DNA of 64,000 nucleotides, from contig NZ_UFUW01000001.1 in the NCBI RefSeq assembly GCF_900460955.1, positions 2,492,501-2,556,500 on the forward strand, given 5' to 3'. Shown here in pieces: positions 34,170-43,326 of the stretch. A program made the translations under genes and the position numbers. This stretch comes from Cardiobacterium valvarum. Its GTDB lineage: Bacteria > Pseudomonadota > Gammaproteobacteria > Cardiobacteriales > Cardiobacteriaceae. Each line of letters opens with the position of its first letter. The first letter of the stretch is position 1. The notes beneath the pieces were generated by a model. It was not told the origin of the DNA, did no database searches, and saw only the letters and a program-made list of their open reading frames with translations.

Positions 34170-36161
34170 TCATGGTGCCGGTTGCAGTTTCACCGTGGCC
34201 GGTTTTTGCTGCGGGTTTTGCAGGCGGATATGGATGCGGGCGTGGTTGCCGGCGCGGTCGGTGGTCTCGATATCGTAGTCGCCGTCGCCTTCCGGTTGCC
34301 ACAGGGTTTGCGGGGTGTGGCTCTGTCCCAGCAGTTCGCGGTTGACCAGCCACAGGTAGGGCGGGTTGTTGCCGTTGGTTTGCAGGGTGATGGCCTGTCC
34401 CCGGTTTTCGATGATGGCACCGTCCACCGGTGCGGTGATGCGCAGGGCGGGCGCAGGCGGCGGCGTGCCGGTGTCGCCTTTGGTGTTCCAGGCGGCTTTC
34501 GGCGCGCTGTAGCGGCGCGGCGGGTTGGGGAGGAAGGCGATGATTTGCCGCATGATGGGGATGAGGGCATCGGCGCTGGCGCGCTGGTCGCTGTAGCCGC
34601 CGTCGGCGCGTCCCGCCCAGAGCAGCACGGTGTGGTCGCGGGTGTAGGCGATGGCCCACAGGTCGCGCCAGCCGTAGGCGGTGCCGGTTTTCAGGGCGAC
34701 GGGTTCGGCGCCATAGGTGAGCGCGCCCCGGCTGTCGCCGACTTTTTGCAGGATTTGGCTGGTTTGCAGGCAGGCGCGCTGGCTGGCAAGCGGTGCGGGC
34801 AGTTCAGGGCGATAGGTGCAGTTGGCGAGTTTGCGGTAGAGGCCGGCGAGGTCGGTGGCGCGGATGCCGACGCCGCCGAGTGCCAGGGTAAGGTTGGGCG
34901 GGCTGTTGTCGAGGGTGGCGAGCGGCAGGCCGTTTTCTTCGAGCCAGCTCGCGAGGGTATCGGCACCGATGCGGGACAGCAGGCGCACCGCCGGGGTGTT
35001 GCGCGATTTTTGCAGGGCTTCGGCGAGGGTGATGCGGCCCAGGTATTGTTGGTCGTAGTTCGCCGGGTTGTAGCTGCCTTCAAGCGGGGTGTCGTCGATG
35101 AGGGTCTGCGGGTGCATGCGGTAGCGGTCCAGCGCGTAGAGGGTGATGTAGGGTTTCAGGGTGCTGCCGGGCGAGCGGATGGCGGTGAGCAGGTCGTTCG
35201 CGCCGAGGCGTTCTTTGTTGTGATACGCCGCGCTGCCGAGGTAGGCGCGGGTTTCGCCGCTGGTGTTGTCGAGGATGAGGGCGGCGAGGTTGCTGCGTGG
35301 CGGGCGTTGTTCGAGGGCGGCGCTGAGGGTGGTTTCGAGTTGGCTTTGCAGGCTGCGGTCAAGGGTGGTGCGGTGTTCGCCGCGTTTCTGGGCGAGGGCG
35401 GCGTAGTGCGGTGCGTGTTGCGGGAAGGGGTGCGGTGCGGGGTGCAGCGGTTCGCGTTTGGCGTTCTGCAGGGTTTCCTGGCTGATGATGCCGCGCGCGG
35501 CGGCGCTGTCGAGGATGCGGTCGCGCGCGGCGCGGGCGCGGACGGGGTCGGCCAGGCGGTTCGGCGATTGTGGCAGGGCGATGAGCCAGGCGGTTTCGCT
35601 GGTGGAGAGTTCGGCCGGGGCTTTGCCGAAGTAGTACCAGGCGCCGGCGCGGATGCCTTCGAGGTTGCCGCCCATTGGCGCGAGGGTGGCGTAGCAGTTG
35701 AGGATGGTCGCTTTGTCGTAGTGGTATTCGAGTTGCAGGGCACGCAGGCTTTGTTTGATTTTGCCGCCGAGGTCGTGCGCGGTGTGGTAGTTGAGGCGCG
35801 CCGCCTGCATGGTGAGGGTGGAGGCGCCGGAGACGGTGCGCCGTCCATGCAGGTTTTGCCACAGGGCGCGCAGGATGGCGCGGATTTCGATGCCGTGGTG
35901 CGCGTAGTAGCGGCGGTCTTCGTAGTTGAGCAGGAGTTTTTGGTAGGTGTCGGGCAGGGCGCCCGGCGGCAGGCGGCGTTTGCCGTCGGCGGTGAGATAG
36001 CTGTGCAGCACGGCGCCGTGGCGGTCGTGGACGACGGGCGAGTAGTCGGTGCAGGCGCGGATGTCGGGCGGGTAGGCACGGTCGAGACGCAGCAGGGTGA
36101 GGAGGGCGAGCAAGGTTGTCAGGCAAAGGCCGAGGATTATGTGGAAAATGGTGCGCTTCAT
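34170..36161 (-). CDS. pbpC: Penicillin-binding protein 1C
   Basis: Bifunctional peptidoglycan glycosyltransferase/transpeptidase anchored by an N-terminal membrane segment (residues 7-24). The glycosyltransferase motifs are EDRRYYAHHG (Glu81) and GASTLTMQAARL. The transpeptidase SxxK is Ser333-Thr-Leu-Lys336 in SPGSTLKP, with SRNTP and KTGTAYGWRD further on. The C-terminal PBP1C beta domain follows (RITAPVDGAIIENRGQAITL). Length is 663 residues against about 770 in E. coli. The alpha-2-macroglobulin partner usually next to pbpC is not in the window. Confidence 0.94.
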   Translation of the reverse strand: MKRTIFHIILGLCLTTLLALLTLLRLDRAYPPDIRACTDYSPVVHDRHGAVLHSYLTADGKRRLPPGALPDTYQKLLLNYEDRRYYAHHGIEIRAILRALWQNLHGRRTVSGASTLTMQAARLNYHTAHDLGGKIKQSLRALQLEYHYDKATILNCYATLAPMGGNLEGIRAGAWYYFGKAPAELSTSETAWLIALPQSPNRLADPVRARAARDRILDSAAARGIISQETLQNAKREPLHPAPHPFPQHAPHYAALAQKRGEHRTTLDRSLQSQLETTLSAALEQRPPRSNLAALILDNTSGETRAYLGSAAYHNKERLGANDLLTAIRSPGSTLKPYITLYALDRYRMHPQTLIDDTPLEGSYNPANYDQQYLGRITLAEALQKSRNTPAVRLLSRIGADTLASWLEENGLPLATLDNSPPNLTLALGGVGIRATDLAGLYRKLANCTYRPELPAPLASQRACLQTSQILQKVGDSRGALTYGAEPVALKTGTAYGWRDLWAIAYTRDHTVLLWAGRADGGYSDQRASADALIPIMRQIIAFLPNPPRRYSAPKAAWNTKGDTGTPPPAPALRITAPVDGAIIENRGQAITLQTNGNNPPYLWLVNRELLGQSHTPQTLWQPEGDGDYDIETTDRAGNHARIHIRLQNPQQKPATVKLQPAP

Positions 36162-36178
36162 TGGTTTGCGAGGTCGGT

Positions 36179-36427
36179 ATGAAATTTTTGTTGTGGTTTG
36201 CGCTGGTCGCTTTTGTGGTATGGAAGATTGGCCGAGACTGGCGGCGTGCGCGCGGTGTGCAGGGGCGCCTGGAAGCGCGCGCGGCGGCGGAAGCGGCCTT
36301 TGAGCGGATTATGTTTTCGCTGGAATGTCAGCTCGCCAACGGCGAGATTGACGAGGCGCAGTTCCGTATTTTGCGCGAGCAGGCGTTTGCACGGCTGCAG
36401 CGGGCGTTGAAGGAGGCCGGTTTTTGA
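36179..36427 (+). CDS. Small membrane protein with SHOCT-like tail
   Basis: An 82-residue protein starting MKFLLWFALVAFVVWKIGRD, one membrane segment followed by a basic helix. The C-terminal region (LANGEIDEAQFRILREQAFA) looks like the short SHOCT motif found at the ends of many small bacterial proteins. GAGG lies five bases before ATG 36179. A longer in-frame start at 36116 would overlap the pbpC start and is less likely. It diverges from pbpC and is followed by its own terminator. Function unknown. Confidence 0.75.
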   Translation: MKFLLWFALVAFVVWKIGRDWRRARGVQGRLEARAAAEAAFERIMFSLECQLANGEIDEAQFRILREQAFARLQRALKEAGF

Positions 36428-36430
36428 GGA

Positions 36431-36460
36431 AAGCCCCCGCCGCCTGGCGGGGGCTTTTTT
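36431..36460 (+). terminator. Intrinsic terminator
   Basis: AGCCCCCGCC, loop GCCT, GGCGGGGGCT, then six T; it lies three bases after the small membrane protein gene and touches the sstT stop on the other strand. Confidence 0.9.
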
Positions 36461-37809
36461 CATGACGTAGCCGCACCGTTTTTGCGCCGGTCGGCGAGGT
36501 CGGCGGCGGCGGTGAAGATCACGTCCGAGGAGGAGTTGAGCGCGGTTTCGGCGCTGTCCTGGATGACACCGATGAGCACGCCGATGGCGATAACTTGCGC
36601 CGCGGTCTGCCCGTCAATACCAAGCAGCGAGCAGGCCATCGGGATGAGCATCAGCGAGCCGCCCGGCACACCCGATGCCCCTGCCGCGCCCAGTGTGGCG
36701 AGGAAGCAGAGGATGAGTGCGTTCAGGGGATGCACGGGGAGGTGCAGGGTGTGCGCAGCGGCCAGCGAGAGGACGGCGATGGTGATGGCGGCGCCCGCCA
36801 TGTTGATGTTCGCGCCGAGCGGGATGCTGATGCTGTAGGTTTCTTCGCGCAGGCCGAGTTGTTCGCTGAGGTTGAGGTTGATCGGGATGTTCGCCGCCGA
36901 GCTGCGGGTGAAGAAGGCGGGGATGCCGCTTTGCACGAGGCAGCGCCAGACGAGCGGGTAGGGGTTTTGGCGCAGCATGATCCAGACGAGGAGCGGGTTC
37001 ACGAGAAGCGCAACCACGGTCATGCTGCCGAGGAGGACGGCGATAAGGCGGGCATAGGTGGCAAAGGTGGAGAAGCCGGTGGTGGCGACGGTGGCGGTGA
37101 CAAGGCCGAAGACGCCGTAGGGTGCGATGCGGATGACGATGCCGACGATGTAGTGGATGACGCGCGCGGCGTCGTCAAGGGCGATTTTGCTGGTGTCGCT
37201 GGCATGACGCATGGCGACGCCGCCGAGGATGGCCCAGGTGAGGATGCCGATGTAGTTGCCCTGTACGACGGCGTTGATGGGGTTGTCGGTGATTTTGAAG
37301 AGCAGGGTGGTGAGTACGGCCTTGAGGTTTTCCGGGGCGCCGGCGGTGTCTTCGGCAGCTTTGAGGTAGAGCTCGGTCGGGAAGATTGTGCTTGTGAAAA
37401 CGGCGACGGCAGCAGCGGCAAAGGTGCCGGCGATGTAGAGGCCGATGATGTTTTTCAGGCCGCGCGCCCGTCCCTGGCGGTGGCGCGAGATGGCGTGGGT
37501 GATGAGGACGAAGACGAGGACGGGGGCGACGGCGCGCAGGGCTTTGGTGAAGAAGTCACCGAGGATCTGGAAGTATTCGGCGGCAGGGACGAGCAGGGTG
37601 CCGTGGGTCAGGGCGGCGCCGTAGAGGATATCTGTCAGGTAGTGGTTGAATGATAGGGGGACGACGGATGATAAGACCGGAGCCAGTGGACCATCGGGTT
37701 GCGGGATGCCGGTCTGCATGAGCAGGCTGCCAATAATGATGCCGAGCAGCATGGCGATGATGATTTGGCGGACGAGGCTGCGTCCTAGCCAGCGGAGGAG
37801 GTCGCGCAT
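36460..37809 (-). CDS. sstT: Sodium:serine/threonine symporter SstT
   Basis: Dicarboxylate/amino-acid:cation symporter family, 449 residues with about eight membrane segments plus re-entrant loops. It has the SstT motifs AFFTRSSAANIPINLNL and SIPLGANINMAGAAITIAV. The region GVPGGSLMLIPMACSLLGID and IQDSAETALNSSSDVIFTA near the C-terminus binds substrate and sodium in relatives. It imports serine and threonine with Na+. With sdaC and sdaA in the same window this makes a second route for serine. Confidence 0.92.
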   Translation of the reverse strand: MRDLLRWLGRSLVRQIIIAMLLGIIIGSLLMQTGIPQPDGPLAPVLSSVVPLSFNHYLTDILYGAALTHGTLLVPAAEYFQILGDFFTKALRAVAPVLVFVLITHAISRHRQGRARGLKNIIGLYIAGTFAAAAVAVFTSTIFPTELYLKAAEDTAGAPENLKAVLTTLLFKITDNPINAVVQGNYIGILTWAILGGVAMRHASDTSKIALDDAARVIHYIVGIVIRIAPYGVFGLVTATVATTGFSTFATYARLIAVLLGSMTVVALLVNPLLVWIMLRQNPYPLVWRCLVQSGIPAFFTRSSAANIPINLNLSEQLGLREETYSISIPLGANINMAGAAITIAVLSLAAAHTLHLPVHPLNALILCFLATLGAAGASGVPGGSLMLIPMACSLLGIDGQTAAQVIAIGVLIGVIQDSAETALNSSSDVIFTAAADLADRRKNGAATS

Positions 37810-37924
37810 GATAGAGTTTCCTTGGGTGGTTGAAAGGGCGGATATATTACCTGTTTCTCACGCGCGCTCCGGGGTGTTTCGTGGCGGAACAACGCGGTGC
37901 CGCTACTTTTTGCTGCTATTTGTT

Positions 37925-38015
37925 GCCGCCTGACGGGCCCAGTGTTTACACCGCTTGGCGGATCCAGTGTTTACGCCGCTTGATGGGGCCAGTATTGATG
38001 CCGCTTGACGGCCTC
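37925..38015 (+). repeat. Short tandem array of the dispersed repeat (about 25-bp period)
   Basis: Four consecutive, partly diverged half-units: CCGCCTGACGGGCCCAGTGT..., CCGCTTGGCGGATCCAGTGT..., CCGCTTGATGGGGCCAGTAT... and CCGCTTGACGG. It lies in the 279-bp gap upstream of sstT and downstream of the ABC exporter; the rest of that gap shows no gene. Confidence 0.8.
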
Positions 38016-38059
38016 ACGGCTGAACCTTCAGCCTCCAAAGCCCCATCCCGGCAAGCACC

Positions 38060-38089
38060 AAACAAACGGCGGTTGCCCGCCGTTTGTTT
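38060..38089 (-). terminator. Terminator of the ABC exporter gene
   Basis: AAACAAACGGCGG and CCGCCGTTTGTTT form a 13-bp stem overlapping the stop codon. The 3' side ends in GTTTGTTT rather than a pure T-run. Confidence 0.65.
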
Positions 38090-39930
38090 CATTCCCCGCC
38101 GAGATAGCCGCCCGTCTGCCGTGCCCACAGCTGCGCGTAGATGCCACCGCTGGCCAGCAGTTGGTCGTGGCTGCCCTGTTCGACGATGCGGCCACCGTCC
38201 AGGATGACGAGGCGGTCCATCGCCGCGATGGTGGAGAGGCGGTGCGCAATGGCAATCACCGTTTTCCCTGCCATCAGGCGGTTCAGGCTGGTCTGGATGG
38301 CCGCTTCCACTTCGCTATCCAGCGCCGAGGTGGCTTCATCGAGAATCAGGATGGGCGCGTCTTTGAGCAGGACGCGGGCGATGGCGATGCGCTGCCGCTG
38401 CCCGCCGGAGAGTTTGACCCCGCGTTCGCCGACTTGCGCGTTGAGGCCGGTATTGCCGTAGCTGTCGGAGAGGCCGGCAATGAAGTCGCCCGCTTCCGCC
38501 TGTTCGATGGCGCGTTGCAGTTCTTCTTCGCTCGCGTCCGGGCGACCGTAGAGGATGTTGTCGCGCACCGAGCGGTGCAGCAGCGAGGTGTCCTGCGTCA
38601 CCATGGCGATGTGGCGGCGCAGGCTGTCCTGGCTGACAGCAGCGATATTCTGCCCGTCAATGCGGATTTCGCCGCCGTCCAGGTCGTAAAAGCGCAACAG
38701 GGTGTTGACCAGGGTCGATTTGCCCGCGCCGCTGCGCCCGACCAGACCGATTTTTTCGCCGGGACGGATGTTGAGCGAGAGGTCGTGCAGGATGTGCGGC
38801 TTTTTCACGTCGTCCTGATGATAGCCGAAGCTGACGCGGTCAAAGGCGATTTCGCCGCGCGTGACCGTGAGTTCTTCGCAGCCGGGGCGGTCTTGCACGG
38901 CGATGGGGCGGGTCATCATCGTCATGCCGTCAGTAACGGTGCCAATGTTTTCCGAGAGGCCGCCGATTTCCCACATCACCCAGGTGGACATGCCGTTTAA
39001 GCGCAGGGCGAGGCCGCCCGCGACGGCAATCGCGCCGACACTGAGCGCACCGTGCATCCACAGGGTGATGCCGACCGCGCCAATCAGGAAGAAGAGCGAG
39101 TAGTTGAGGGTGAAGAGGCAGATATCCAGCGTCGAGACCATGCGGAACTGGCGGTACACGGTGGCGAGAAATTCGCGCATGGCGCCGCGCGCGTAGTCCG
39201 CCTCGCGCCGCGTGTGCGCGAAGAGTTTGACGGTGGCGATGTTGGTGTAGGCATCGGTGACGCGGCCGGTCATGGTCGAGCGCGCGTCCGCCTGTTCTTC
39301 GGCGACGCGTTTCAGGCGCGGCAGGAAATGGCTGATGATGGTGGCGTAGGCGGCGAGCCAGGCAAGCATCAGAAGCAGCATCGCCCAGTGCTGGCTGGCC
39401 ATCAGCGCGATGATGGAAAAGAAATAGGCGACGACGTACACCATCACGTCCATGCAGCTGGTGGCGACAGCGCGCACGGCCAGTGCCGTCTGCATCACCT
39501 TCGCCGAGACGCGGCCGGAAAACTCGTCCTGATAAAAACTGAGACTCTGCCCCAACAGATAGTTGTGCATCCGCCAGCGCACCGCCATCGGCATATTGCC
39601 CATAATCATCTGGTTACGCGCGACAGTGCCGACGAGATTGCACAGCGGCAGCAGCACCAGTACCACGAGTGCCATGCCGGCAAGACGCCAGCCTTCCTCC
39701 TGCAACAGCGTATCGGGCGAGCGCGCGCCGAGCCAGTTGACGATGTCGCCGATAAAGCCGAACAGCAGCACTTCCAGCACGGCCACGCCGATGCCTGCCA
39801 GCATGATGATGACGAGCGGCGCATAAAAACCACGACAGTAATAACGGATAAAGGCAAACAGCCGCTGCGGCGGCGCCGGCGACCAGTCAGGCGGGAACGG
39901 CGACGTACGTTGCTCGATTTTGGCAAACAT
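38089..39930 (-). CDS. ABC exporter, fused permease and ATPase
   Basis: A 613-residue half-transporter of the MsbA/multidrug type. Six membrane segments lie in the first 330 residues (e.g. FYAPLVIIMLAGIGVAVLEV), then the ATPase with Walker A GRSGAGKST, Q-loop region MVTQDTSLLHRSVRDNILYG, signature LSGGQRQRIAIAR, Walker B ILILDEATSALD and the His of the H-loop in AHRLS. It acts as a homodimer or with another half. The substrate (drug, lipid or peptide) cannot be assigned. A short membrane-protein gene precedes it by about 30 bp on the same strand. Confidence 0.9.
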   Translation of the reverse strand: MFAKIEQRTSPFPPDWSPAPPQRLFAFIRYYCRGFYAPLVIIMLAGIGVAVLEVLLFGFIGDIVNWLGARSPDTLLQEEGWRLAGMALVVLVLLPLCNLVGTVARNQMIMGNMPMAVRWRMHNYLLGQSLSFYQDEFSGRVSAKVMQTALAVRAVATSCMDVMVYVVAYFFSIIALMASQHWAMLLLMLAWLAAYATIISHFLPRLKRVAEEQADARSTMTGRVTDAYTNIATVKLFAHTRREADYARGAMREFLATVYRQFRMVSTLDICLFTLNYSLFFLIGAVGITLWMHGALSVGAIAVAGGLALRLNGMSTWVMWEIGGLSENIGTVTDGMTMMTRPIAVQDRPGCEELTVTRGEIAFDRVSFGYHQDDVKKPHILHDLSLNIRPGEKIGLVGRSGAGKSTLVNTLLRFYDLDGGEIRIDGQNIAAVSQDSLRRHIAMVTQDTSLLHRSVRDNILYGRPDASEEELQRAIEQAEAGDFIAGLSDSYGNTGLNAQVGERGVKLSGGQRQRIAIARVLLKDAPILILDEATSALDSEVEAAIQTSLNRLMAGKTVIAIAHRLSTIAAMDRLVILDGGRIVEQGSHDQLLASGGIYAQLWARQTGGYLGGE

Positions 39931-39960
39931 GGAAACCTCAGTGGTGAAGAAAGCCGGGGA

Positions 39961-40818
39961 TTATAGCGCGGCGGCTGGAGGGGCTCGGCGCAGCACGTCC
40001 CGCCAGCCGCCGAGATAACGCAAGGCGAAGACAAACGGCGGCAAATACAGCACCGTGCAGAGCGCTGCCTCGCGCCACGCCGCCGCATCCACCGCTGCCT
40101 CGACGAAAAACCCCATCGGGCAGAACACCAGCAGCGGCGTCATCAGCAGACACAGAGCGGCGAAGAGTGAATAAATCACCGCCCGCAGCCGCCGTCCGTG
40201 TGCCCACAGCGTGCGCGGCGAGACGGCAGCGAAGCCCGCTTCATCCAGCAGGCGCGACAGCAGCGGATAAGCGGCCAGCACCATCAGCGGGAAAAAACAC
40301 AGTTGCAAACCCAGGAAGAGCAGCACCCCGTCCGCCACGGGCGCGGCCAGAAACGCGGCTGCATCGGCAAACTGCGCGGCGAATACCGTGTCGCGTATCT
40401 CGATATTGAACCAGCCCGGCGCAATGGCAGCGTCATGCAGCACGCCGCTGTGCGCCCGCAACCCGTCAATAACACCGCCCAGCCAGGCGGGCTGCCATAC
40501 CAATACCCCGTCTTGCAACCACGCGCCGAGAACAAACGTCTCGAACAGCAACAACGCCGCCACCAGTGCAAAAGCCCATCGCTGCTCACGGACGGGCAAC
40601 CGCGCACCATCCAGATAACGGCGCAACAAAACATCTACCTGATGCACGGCATAAAACATCAGGGCGGCGAGAGCGAGGAAAACCGGGCTGTGTTGCGCGA
40701 TATTCAGCACTGCATCCTGCCGCAAGGGAAAAGCAAACAGCCATTGCCCAATACAGACGATTGCCGCACACAAGGCGGACTGGCAGAGCATATAAAGAAA
40801 AAACGGATGGAAAGGCAT
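39961..40818 (-). CDS. Multi-pass membrane protein of unknown function
   Basis: A 285-residue protein with about six hydrophobic segments, e.g. HPFFLYMLCQSALCAAIVCI, FALVAALLLFETFVLGAWLQ and IYSLFAALCLLMTPLLVFCP. I chose ATG at 40816-40818 with AAGGGG upstream; a GTG at 40863 is also in frame. The last segment ends in a basic stretch (GGWRDVLRRAPPAAAL). It is about 30 bp upstream of the ABC exporter on the same strand, so an accessory role there is possible. No family recognised. Confidence 0.7.
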   Translation of the reverse strand: MPFHPFFLYMLCQSALCAAIVCIGQWLFAFPLRQDAVLNIAQHSPVFLALAALMFYAVHQVDVLLRRYLDGARLPVREQRWAFALVAALLLFETFVLGAWLQDGVLVWQPAWLGGVIDGLRAHSGVLHDAAIAPGWFNIEIRDTVFAAQFADAAAFLAAPVADGVLLFLGLQLCFFPLMVLAAYPLLSRLLDEAGFAAVSPRTLWAHGRRLRAVIYSLFAALCLLMTPLLVFCPMGFFVEAAVDAAAWREAALCTVLYLPPFVFALRYLGGWRDVLRRAPPAAAL

Positions 40819-40972
40819 GCCAATCCCCTTGATCTTAATAGAAAGATCTTCAATAACTGGCACAACAACAAACAGACTATCACTGCCATCACATATTGCT
40901 GCCGCACAGCTGACGGCACAAAACCATTCAGCGCCATTTTCTGCAAATATGCTTCGCGCTCGTCTTCATCAT

Positions 40973-41161
40973 CTATCTCTGCTTTTGGGCCTGCGGCGAT
41001 AGTCCTGCGAATCGCAGGGAAAATAAAAACTCGGCAAGCACGACAATGCCAATATAGGTCAGCATCTGATAGCCGAAATACGTTTCCATGGTGCGGACAG
41101 GACCATATTTCCATGCATAAGGGGTAGGCGGGTTAATCGGCGGACGCTTTACGGGGCGCAT
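40973..41161 (-). CDS. Small single-pass membrane protein, possibly frameshifted
   Basis: A 62-residue protein: MRPVKRPPINPPTPYAWKYG, then a membrane segment (MLTYIGIVVLAEFLFSLRFA) and LSPQAQKQR. AAGGAGA lies five bases before the ATG. Just before the stop there is an AAAA run (complement of 40983-40986). With one more A the frame would continue as AEIDDEDEREAYLQKMALNG and a second membrane segment (AVIVCLLLCQLLKIFLL). This looks like real protein, so the gene may be a longer two-pass protein broken by a one-base loss. It diverges from mvaA. Confidence 0.65.
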   Translation of the reverse strand: MRPVKRPPINPPTPYAWKYGPVRTMETYFGYQMLTYIGIVVLAEFLFSLRFAGLSPQAQKQR

Positions 41162-41190
41162 GAATCTCTCCTTAAGAGGAAAGGGCCGCA

Positions 41191-41199
41191 TGCTATACT
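41191..41199 (+). promoter_or_regulatory. Extended -10 promoter of mvaA
   Basis: TGCTATACT: an extended -10 with TATACT at 41194-41199, about 35 bases before the mvaA ATG. A weak TTAAGA lies 16 bp upstream. Confidence 0.55.
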
Positions 41200-41233
41200 G
41201 CTTCGCCGAAAATTCCTGTAAAACCAGCAAAAT

Positions 41234-42280
41234 ATGCCCCGCCGAGAGACCCACATCACCCCCATCCCGACCCAATGGATCGGACCGCTTACCATCCGCG
41301 GCAACGCCGTGAACGACACCGTCCGCGTCCCGCTCGCCACCTACGAAACCCCGCTCTGGCCCTCCACCGCGCGCGGCGCGAAAGTCGCCGAACACTGCGG
41401 CGGCGTGCGCTGCACCCTGATTGACGACCGCATGGCGCGCAGCATCCTGCTCGAAGCGCCCGATGCCGCGACCGCCTACACCGCGCTGCAACAAATCCTC
41501 GCCGCGCGTGACGAACTCGCCGCCGTTGTCGCAGGAACAGGCCGCTTCGCCCGCCTGCTCGACCTGCACCACCAAATCGTCGGCAACCTGCTCTATCTCC
41601 GCCTCGAATGCGCAACTGGCGACGCCTCCGGACACAACATGGTGACCAAAGCCGCCGATGCCGTACTTTCCCACATCCTCGCCGTCCATCCCGAACTCGC
41701 CTACGGCTCCATCTCCGCCAACTACTGCACCGACAAAAAAGCCAGCGCAGTGAACGGCATCCTCGGCCGAGGCAAAAACATCATCGCCGAAATCACCATC
41801 CCGCGCCGCCTCTGCGAGCGGATGCTGCGCACCACACCGGAAAAAATCTGCGCGCTGAACCTGCGCAAAAACCACATCGGCGGGGCGCTTGCCGGCAGCA
41901 TCCGTAGCGCAAACGCCCACTTCGCCAACATCCTCCTCGCCTTCTACCTCGCCACCGGCCAGGACGCGGCGAACATCATCGAAGGCTCGCAAGGCATCGT
42001 CCACACCGAAACACGCGGCGACGACCTCTATTTCAGCTGCACCCTGCCGAACCTCATCATCGGCAGCGTCGGCAACGGCAAAGGCGGCGGCAATGACGCC
42101 GTCGAAGCGCACCTGCATGCCCTCGGTTGCCGCGAAGACCGCCCCGCCGGCGAGAACGCACGCCGCCTCGCCGCCATTTGCGCCGCTACCGTCCTCTGCG
42201 GCGAACTGTCGCTGCTTGCTGCACAAACCAACCCCGGCGAACTGATGCGCGCCCATCTCGCCCTGGAACGCCGCGCATGA
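41234..42280 (+). CDS. mvaA: Hydroxymethylglutaryl-CoA reductase
   Basis: Makes mevalonate from HMG-CoA, the committed step of the mevalonate route. The 348-residue protein has LRLECATGDASGHNMVTKAA, SANYCTDKKASAVNGILGRG (catalytic Lys and Asp) and GQDAANIIEGSQGIVH. The C-terminal His lies in ELMRAHLALERRA. It lacks membrane segments. Its stop overlaps the fni start (ATGA). Most gammaproteobacteria use only the MEP pathway, so this cluster is a lineage trait or transfer. Confidence 0.92.
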   Translation: MPRRETHITPIPTQWIGPLTIRGNAVNDTVRVPLATYETPLWPSTARGAKVAEHCGGVRCTLIDDRMARSILLEAPDAATAYTALQQILAARDELAAVVAGTGRFARLLDLHHQIVGNLLYLRLECATGDASGHNMVTKAADAVLSHILAVHPELAYGSISANYCTDKKASAVNGILGRGKNIIAEITIPRRLCERMLRTTPEKICALNLRKNHIGGALAGSIRSANAHFANILLAFYLATGQDAANIIEGSQGIVHTETRGDDLYFSCTLPNLIIGSVGNGKGGGNDAVEAHLHALGCREDRPAGENARRLAAICAATVLCGELSLLAAQTNPGELMRAHLALERRA

Positions 42281-43302
42281 GCACCATCGGCCGGCGCAAA
42301 CGCGAACACCTTGACGCCCTCGCGCAAGACCCCGCCATCGAGCGCGGCGGCAGCGGCTTTGCCGCCCTGCGCCTGACGCACCGCGCCCTGCCTGAGCTGG
42401 CGCTCGCCGACATCGACATCCGCTGCACCTTCCTCGGCAAAACCCTGCGCCTGCCGCTCCTCATCTCCTCCATGACCGGCGGCGATGACCCGGAAATACA
42501 GCGCATCAACCACAACCTTGCCGCTGCCGCCGAAACCTGCGGCGTGGCGATGGCCGTCGGCTCGCAGCGCGTCCAGTTCAGCGAAGTGGCGGCAGAAGCC
42601 AGCTTCCGCCTGCGCGACATTGCCCCCGACGCCGTCCTCATCGCCAACCTCGGCGCCGTGCAGCTCAACTACGGCTTTGACAGCAGCCACGCCCGCCGCG
42701 CCGTGGAAACACTGGCCGCCGACGGCCTCTACCTGCACCTCAACCCCCTGCAAGAAGCCGTGCAACCCGAAGGCGATACCGACTACCGCGATCTCACCGC
42801 CAAAATCGCCACCATCGTGCGCGAAACGCCCGTGCCCGTGCTGCTCAAAGAAGTCGGCAGCGGCCTCTCGCCTGCCGACATCACCCTCGGCAAACAGGCC
42901 GGCGTGCGCTACTACGACCTCGCCGGACGCGGCGGCACCTCTTGGAGCCGCATCGAACACCACCGCCGTCGTGACCCCGCCGACACCCTCGGCCTCACCT
43001 TCCAGGACTGGGGACTAAGCACCGTCGAAGCGCTGCGCCTCAACCGTGCTGCCCACCCTGACGTGACCCTGATAGCCAGCGGCGGCATCAGAAGCGGCAT
43101 CGATATGGCCAAAGCCATCCTCCTCGGCGCCGAACTGTGCGGCATCGCCGCGCCCTTCCTCGCCGCTGCGCAAGAAAGCACTGCCGCCGTTATCGCCGCC
43201 ATCCGCCGCCTCGAACGCGAATACCGCACCGCGCTTTTCCTCCTCGGCTGCCGCGACAATGCCGCCCTGCGCGACAACCACGCCCTGCTGCTAAGCCCGT
43301 AA
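42277..43302 (+). CDS. fni: Isopentenyl-diphosphate delta-isomerase, type 2 (FMN-dependent)
   Basis: Interconverts isopentenyl and dimethylallyl diphosphate using FMN and NADPH. The 341-residue protein starts MSTIGRRKREHLDALAQDPA. Family motifs are LLISSMTGGDD, AMAVGSQRVQF, LHLNPLQEAVQPEGDTDY and the FMN-phosphate loop IASGGIRSGIDMAKAI. The ATG overlaps the mvaA stop, so I reject longer starts inside mvaA. It completes the pathway end-step locally even though the two intermediate ATP-dependent enzymes are not seen. Confidence 0.94.
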   Translation: MSTIGRRKREHLDALAQDPAIERGGSGFAALRLTHRALPELALADIDIRCTFLGKTLRLPLLISSMTGGDDPEIQRINHNLAAAAETCGVAMAVGSQRVQFSEVAAEASFRLRDIAPDAVLIANLGAVQLNYGFDSSHARRAVETLAADGLYLHLNPLQEAVQPEGDTDYRDLTAKIATIVRETPVPVLLKEVGSGLSPADITLGKQAGVRYYDLAGRGGTSWSRIEHHRRRDPADTLGLTFQDWGLSTVEALRLNRAAHPDVTLIASGGIRSGIDMAKAILLGAELCGIAAPFLAAAQESTAAVIAAIRRLEREYRTALFLLGCRDNAALRDNHALLLSP

Positions 43303-43326
43303 CGACGCGCCTTTGCGCCCTGCCGT

